Below the pieces are notes generated by a model that worked only from the letters and a program-made list of their open reading frames with translations, did no database searches and was not told where the DNA came from. Below are positions 59,501 through 64,000 of a stretch of DNA of 64,000 nt, piece after piece. Each line of letters opens with the position of its first letter. Position 1 is the stretch's first letter. The DNA comes from Hippophae tibetana. Lineage: Eukaryota > Streptophyta > Magnoliopsida > Rosales > Elaeagnaceae. The translations under genes and the position numbers were made by a program. The stretch spans positions 11,364,001-11,428,000 of the forward strand of contig CM072803.1 of NCBI GenBank assembly GCA_037013495.1, in the 5' to 3' direction.

Positions 59501-62500
59501 ATTTGATAACGGAGTTCGGCCAATCTTACTTACGTCTCCAGATCTGTTGTAGATCTTTTTACTGAAAGGGGAGAAATTATAAAAAGTGTTTACAATACTC
59601 ACAACCCAATTACACCCAAGAAAAATGCTCTCAATTTTCTCACTAAAGCCTTTTTTTTCTCTAAGTTTTTCTCTCAATTAGAATGAACATTTGGATTATA
59701 GATTCATTACAATTATACATCTATTTATAGGAAAATTCACTCCTTGAATTACTCTTTAAATTAAGGGTTCCTTAAATTGCTCCTTCAATTAAGTATTAAT
59801 TTACTCCTCAAATTAAGTATGATCACTCATTGATTTGCTCATTAATTAAGGACATTTATAGCAATCTCCAACAAACTTAACATCTTATAAACACCTCCAA
59901 AGAGATGTTTCTAAGTAATGTAGGACAATTCATAATGGAGAGGGTAAACTCACAATATATACATTTCATCCCTTTTTCAAAATTCATTTTATATAGAATG
60001 TTTCCAACAATCCTCCACTTCAACTTTTAAAATAGTTTTCATCGAGCAACTAAATAAAATATAAGATTGTGCATAAGCAGAAGGTGTCTATCGACTTGAA
60101 TATTTGCATAATGAAGATGATTTAAAATATACTAGAATAACTCATAGTTTTGAACTCTAATCCTAACAACATCACACTTACAACATTTTCAAAGTGTAGT
60201 TAAAAAATATGTGTTTTATGACTATGCACGACTATCCTAGTCTAGTGAACATTCTAGTAAATTTTGTCCAAAATTTTATAGGAAACGACCACAATTCTAC
60301 ATTCACATAGATGAGTCTATCAAGAGTATTTTTATACCTATCTACTTCACTCACATAGATTACAGTACTCATTAAGACTTAATAATTAACTCACCTTCTA
60401 TCGATTCAGACTTCAAGCTTCTAATAATATAACATAGAACTTATAATAGCATGATTCATCTTATATATCACTTCATGACTTGTTATTACTCATTAAACCA
60501 ATTTCTTGGGATCTCTAGTTCATAAGTTGGGTTACCGTCATGAATGACTTATCACTCTAAAGGCTTTAGTCCCATTCTTTTAAAGGTTTTGAAAACCTAC
60601 TCTCTAACTAATCCTATCATCAAAAGATCAGCCAAGTTATCATCAATACGTACATGATCCACTCCTTAAAGGGGTTAATATCCATTCCGTGAAGGACTCC
60701 TATTGCGATTTTGGTTGTTGCAATTCTAGTGAGTATTATAATTCTAATATTTCATGTTTCTCCCTTTAGGTTTCAAAATGACAAAAGTGGTTTTCTTATT
60801 AGCACTATTGTTGGAAACAACAAATACTTCATTTTTTTGATCTTGTTTATGGCTTCTTCCTCCTCAATGCGAAGACGAATGATAAGACTTTCTAACGAGA
60901 ATTCTTTAGTTTTATGCCTAAGAGTATTTTTAAAGTCTTTTCAAATATAGGGTAATTTATCAATTAAAACAACTTGAAATTGTTCATCTAAAGGCATACC
61001 TTTAGGATAGTATTTCATGTGCTATTGTTTACGGTTTATGTGACTAAGCTTCCATAGATTTGTTATTAGTTATTTGGTATTTCAGATATCGAATGATTGC
61101 ATATTTCTTGGTTCCAGCTTCCTCAGTGTCCTATTTCTTTTGAAATGCATCCTATATTTCTTTAATAGTTTTATCAGAATTATAATAATCATATAGGTCA
61201 TCAGACAAACCATTTAGAATGAAATTCTTACACAGGAAATCATCTTCTACCCGATACTCATAATCCTTAATTTGAGTTTCAGTAAGTTGAGAAGGTAATT
61301 TAGGTTTGTTTGTATTTAAAACATGTGACTTTTTTCATGGTAAGAAAAGATAACATTTTTTTTGTCTCCATCTTTTATAATGGAGCCCTTCAAAGCAATC
61401 ATTAAATCAGCAGATACGACAAATGAAATATCGTCTTAAAATTGTTGCTACAGAATAATAAAAAAGGAACAAAGTTACCACAATTAACTTAGGTTGAGTC
61501 GTAAATTAAGTCACTTTCTTTAAAGCGTTTTGCGGTTCCGTCTAAGATGTGCAAGTTATCTGCAATTCCGTCGTCTTAGGATAAAACAACTCAAAAAACC
61601 TTCTCTGTCTCGGACCTCTACTATACTATAGAAGACTGGAATACTACACCTAATAATATTATGTTGCTCGAAACTAAAGAAAAAAAAACAAAGCTAAGAA
61701 TTTTTCGAACAGAGAGTTGTGTTGTTTTTAAAGACTGACCACTACCTCTATTTATAAGGAAAAATCGAAACTACAAGAGATGGAAACATGGGAGAGAGTA
61801 ATGCTCATAAAATAAAACATGGAGAGTAGAGGAAAACATGGGAGAAAGTGGGCAGAAAAAGACTCAGTCCAACAAACTGAGTCTTCTTTGACTGGTTCAA
61901 CAAAATATTTTAATTTTGAATTAAAAAATAAGTAAATAAAATATGTTTAAAAAATAAAGTATCTATCACCTCACCACACCACACTCGGCTCGACCATTCG
62001 GACGGCAATACGCACACATGCAAGAGATAGATCAACGATTTCTTATTTCCTATCTCCTCTCCTTTCTATAAATTTCTAAGTAACATGGGACAATTCATAA
62101 TGGAGAAGGTAAACACACAATGTATACTTTTCATCATTTTTTCAAAATGCATTCTATATAGAATGTTTCTGACAAAGGCATACCTTGCCAACAATTCCTG
62201 AATCTGATAACCAGTCAACTGGAATTCCAAATTCCTTGTATCTTGATATAGCCATGTCCTTCGTACGTAAAAGTGCATATACACTCGACTCCACTCTGTA
62301 TACACAACAGTAAACCATATAAGAAAGATAATGAAACTGAATATTTATCTAGCAAATTCTTAAAATTCACAAAGTGCAATCATGCATAGTATGTACAAGG
62401 GAAAAAGCTCTTACTTTTCAAGCAATGAATACATCTTCTTCAAAGCTACCTCACACGGAAGATTGGGATCATCAACAAAAGAGTTGACTCGATTCTCTAA

Positions 62501-64000
62501 TTTCATCAGATCTTGGTATTCAAAAGATGCTTCTCTCATTGCATCTGCCTTTCCTTCAGGCCAATCAAAGTGCTTCAGAACTGCCCGTTCGTCAACCTTA
62601 CAATTGCCACAAAAAAATATGTATTAGAAGAACATCTCCAAGAAAAGTATCATACCTAATATGGTGAATAACTTCACATGACATATAGAATCTTTCATCA
62701 TTCTCATATATTCTAATCTTATGAGTTGAATGTACATCTTCTTATCTTCATGAATGAACAATGAATAACGTTTATATGTTTAAAAAATAAATGACTGAAA
62801 ATGTATTATTATACCAAGAAAGAGAGCTCCTCATCCAACCAGTTAACAAAGGCCACCAAATCTCCTATATCGGTGAAAGATGAACCTTGAACTTCAGTAG
62901 CCAAGGACATGACAAAATCACCTTGGCTTTCAACATCAGCTTTCACCTAGATTCAACCCATAGAATTTAAATATTTGTTAATTCCATTAATAAACTCAAG
63001 TTCAGTGGGCAACTAAGAAGATAATTTATAATAAAGAGAGATTCTGCATACATCTAAGAGGAATGATGATCTATTCTCAATTTCCCCAATCATGTTGCTC
63101 CTTGCATCAGATGCATTATTAATTGAAGAAGATATCAAAGATGATGTATGCTTCTTTGCCTCACGTTTCATCAATGCCTGATAAAATTCAACTAGTTCAG
63201 GAGCACGGTGGACCTTATCACCACTCCCTGCCCCTCTTAGTAGACTTCTTGGTAGGGGAGGGGGAGGGGGAGGGGGAAGAGGTGCTCCACCAAGTGGAAG
63301 TGGTGGTGGTGGGCCACTTACTAGAGCAGGTAGTATTCCACTCGAGGGATTGGAAGTTGGGCCAACTCCTGCACCTCCGGATGGTTTAGGAGGAGGACGA
63401 GGAACACTAGGAGGCCTTTTCTCAATCTGAGCAAGCTGCATCTTGCTAATTGTTTGAGAAGTTTTGGCATCACCAGATTGATTGTTTTCGCCTGAAACAA
63501 TTGTTTTCTCCTTTATCAGAGATAATTTTGAGGATAATGTTGCAACTTTCTCCCTTTCAACCTTGATTCCAGGCAATGATGCCCCAAATTTTACTGATCT
63601 TGCTTTCTCAACCTTCTCCTTAATATGCTTCTCCCTCTCTAAAGCTAACCTGTGTCGGTCTCTATAAGCAGGATATTTCTCGTCTAAAACTTCATCAACC
63701 GACTTAGACATCAACTGAAAAGATGATGCAACAAAATTAAGTGAGTCATCTGAAGAAACTTGTGTTCTGATGTATGGAAGAGTTGGAGTTTTAGCAGAAC
63801 CATCAAGATTTTGCTCTATCTTCCCAAATGTTGTGATGGCTACACTGTCACCTGCATTTCGTAACATTAATGCTTCCAATGAACCTCTAGGTTTTTGATT
63901 AGTCATACTCATCTGGCTTGGGGAGCCACTATAGATGGATCGTGAAGGCAAAGACATAACACTAGAATCGTCTTTGCTTTTGCCCCATTTCTTGAGCTTC
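53519..64000 (-). CDS. CHUP1: CHUP1, chloroplast unusual positioning 1 (3' part, six exons)
   Basis: Exons, minus strand: 64000-63052 (continues off the window), 62946-62815, 62596-62415, 62295-62184, 54223-54080, 53614-53519 with stop. All junctions are GT-AG and phases join to about 536 visible codons. Visible parts: KLKKWGKSKDDSS at the edge, a basic coiled-coil-prone stretch, a proline-rich actin/profilin-type region (PPPPPPPPLPRSLL), then the conserved C-terminal domain RAPELVEFYQALMKREAKK ... KADVESQGDFVMSLATEV ... DWPEGKADAMREASFEYQDL ... FGIPVDWLSDSG ... PNREFLVLQGVRFAFRVHQ ... FAGGFDAESMKAFEELRSR. Known role: binds the chloroplast outer envelope and actin for light-driven chloroplast movement. 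The N-terminal membrane anchor and coiled coil lie off the window. The 62183-54224 intron holds nested elements. Reads toward GET3d. Confidence 0.97.
54608..54880. mobile_element. Foldback (MITE-like) element in a CHUP1 intron
   Basis: CACTTTGTTTATGTCATTTG on the left pairs with TATTTTGTTTATGTCATTAT read from the right in reverse complement. Inner blocks (TCGATTTTTAAAATTA, CACTTTAATCACATAA) also pair, with the turn near 54740. No coding. Distinct in sequence from the foldback at 17255-17634. Confidence 0.7.
55732..56203 (-). repeat. 3' LTR of the nested copia in CHUP1
   Basis: TGTTGAAAAATTACG...ATCTCCAACA, 472 bp. Aligns with 59440-59873; it is longer mainly through repeated ACAACTCACAACCC and TTGCTCCTT units. 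Confidence 0.92.
56350..57263 (-). pseudogene. Copia integrase core and C-terminus (nested element)
   Basis: Continues past the TRIM with FIDDHSRKVWVYFLKNKSEI, VRTDNVVNM (second Asp), a degraded Glu motif near 57030, and 56807-56598 SKKYTFIGYGEDEFDYRIWD. Ends near GGEPECYDEA, where RT should start; instead the sequence jumps to the purine tract. Confidence 0.8.
57281..57796 (+). mobile_element. Tandem TRIM with three LTRs and two internal domains
   Basis: LTRs at 57281-57404, 57477-57600 and 57673-57796, each 124 bp, starting TGTTGAAGGAT and ending TATATAACA. The two 72-bp internal domains (57405-57476 and 57601-57672) start with the primer site TGGTATCAAAGC or TGGTATCAGAGC and end with purine tract GATGTGAGGGGGGG. 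Perfect 5-bp target duplication CCCAC (57276-57280 and 57797-57801). No coding capacity. It is inserted in + orientation into the integrase of a minus-strand copia element. Confidence 0.95.
57827..58489 (-). pseudogene. Copia protease and integrase N-terminus (nested element)
   Basis: 220 open residues. The protease site reads WVLDFGPPFHVTS, so the D is kept but the invariant S/T of DSG is F. Integrase HHCC motif LWHQRLGHMSEKG...CEDCILGKQKR, then LIHSDV with the first catalytic Asp. Cut at 57796 by the TRIM. Confidence 0.85.
58517..59206 (-). pseudogene. Copia gag of the nested element in CHUP1
   Basis: 59206-58820 holds MKRLFNLWMTEDTSVAQHLN and VRALILLSSLPES, and 58801-58517 continues in the same sense with KFDDVRDLVLSEEIRRRESG and the zinc knuckle CWNCGRIEHYKN. 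Frameshifts and a stop at about 58810 break it, including a Cys-proximal break at the end of the knuckle. Confidence 0.82.
59440..59873 (-). repeat. 5' LTR of the nested copia in CHUP1
   Basis: TGTTGGGAAATTACG...ATCTCCAACA, 434 bp, with the primer site on its left and target duplication on its right. Confidence 0.92.
60640..61420 (-). pseudogene. Copia gag remnant of the outer element
   Basis: The minus strand encodes, in broken frames, copia-type gag phrases such as FLCKNFILNGLSDDLYDYYN, TEEAGTKKYAII, MPLDEQFQVV and ESLIIRLRIEEEEA. Stops and shifts occur throughout. No protease, integrase or RT follows before the left LTR, so this copy is a gag-only deletion derivative. Confidence 0.7.

Larger units (their letters stand above)
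55732..59873 (-). mobile_element. Copia element nested in the outer element's LTR
   Basis: LTRs 55732-56203 and 59440-59873. Perfect AACTT target duplication (55727-55731 and 59874-59878). The minus-strand primer site TGGTATCAAAGC adjoins the right LTR (59437-59426), and a purine tract AAGTGGGAGAT adjoins the left. Gag, protease and integrase are present; RT and RNase H are missing, so this is a deletion derivative. A tandem TRIM sits in its integrase (57281-57796). Confidence 0.93.
55100..62174 (-). mobile_element. Outer gag-only copia-like element in the CHUP1 intron
   Basis: The left LTR is about 55100-55731 plus 59874-60009, and the right LTR about 61442-62174. They share a long series of blocks (AATTAACTTGGGTTGAG, GGAACCAAAAAACAG-like, TTCTAAGTAA, GACAATTCATAATGGAGA, TATATAGAATGTTTC). 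On the minus strand a purine tract AAGTGGAGGAT adjoins the left LTR at about 60015. Between the LTRs only gag-like sequence remains. The left outer edge and target duplication are not resolved. The right edge is 9 bp from the exon donor at 62183. Confidence 0.75.

Noticed and set aside
63123..63389. + strand open frame with VGEGEGEGEE
   Set aside because: Antisense of the CHUP1 proline-rich region.

Overview
This is a window of a flowering-plant nuclear genome, almost certainly a eudicot. It holds two spliced plant genes with plastid-linked products, AT-rich introns and intergenic DNA, and a large load of degenerate plant retrotransposons, CACTA DNA transposons and an endogenous pararetrovirus. 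Nothing bacterial is present. The species cannot be fixed from the sequence. Only about 3 kb of the 64 kb is intact host coding sequence.

Two real genes lie tail to tail, about 35 kb apart. On the + strand, 4470-18037 is a seven-exon gene (452 codons plus stop) for the chloroplast Get3-like ATPase of the At1g26090/GET3d type. Its fourth intron is 9.7 kb because it carries a copia element, which itself carries a second copia element of the same family in its 3' LTR. On the - strand, 64000-53519 is the 3' part of CHUP1, the chloroplast-positioning actin-binding protein. Its 5' end lies off the window. One CHUP1 intron is swollen to 8.0 kb by a gag-only copia-like element, then a copia element in that element's LTR, then a tandem three-LTR TRIM inside that copia.

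Between the genes, from left to right: non-coding DNA (18-20.6 kb); a Sirevirus-like copia element with 1.3-kb LTRs (20577-39030) whose 3' LTR is split by about 10 kb of endogenous caulimovirid DNA in two inverted pieces, one of them carrying a small CACTA transposon; a CACTA-like element with a 3-bp target duplication (40071-46767) that carries exon and intron fragments of three host genes (ribosomal protein L26, phosphoglycerate dehydrogenase, and an SKU5-like multicopper oxidase) and was later hit by a solo LTR and a deleted copia; and a TNT1-like copia element (47618-52397). A truncated Ty3/gypsy element fills the left edge.

Every complete element has terminal repeats and most have matching target duplications, so the order of insertion can be read. 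Most element coding regions are broken by stops, frameshifts or deletions. The main points of interest are the multi-gene CACTA capture with an in-frame chimeric junction, host-like fragments inside copia elements, the tandem TRIM, the inverted pararetrovirus pair with a built-in empty site for its CACTA insertion, and an insertion only 9 bp from a CHUP1 splice site.
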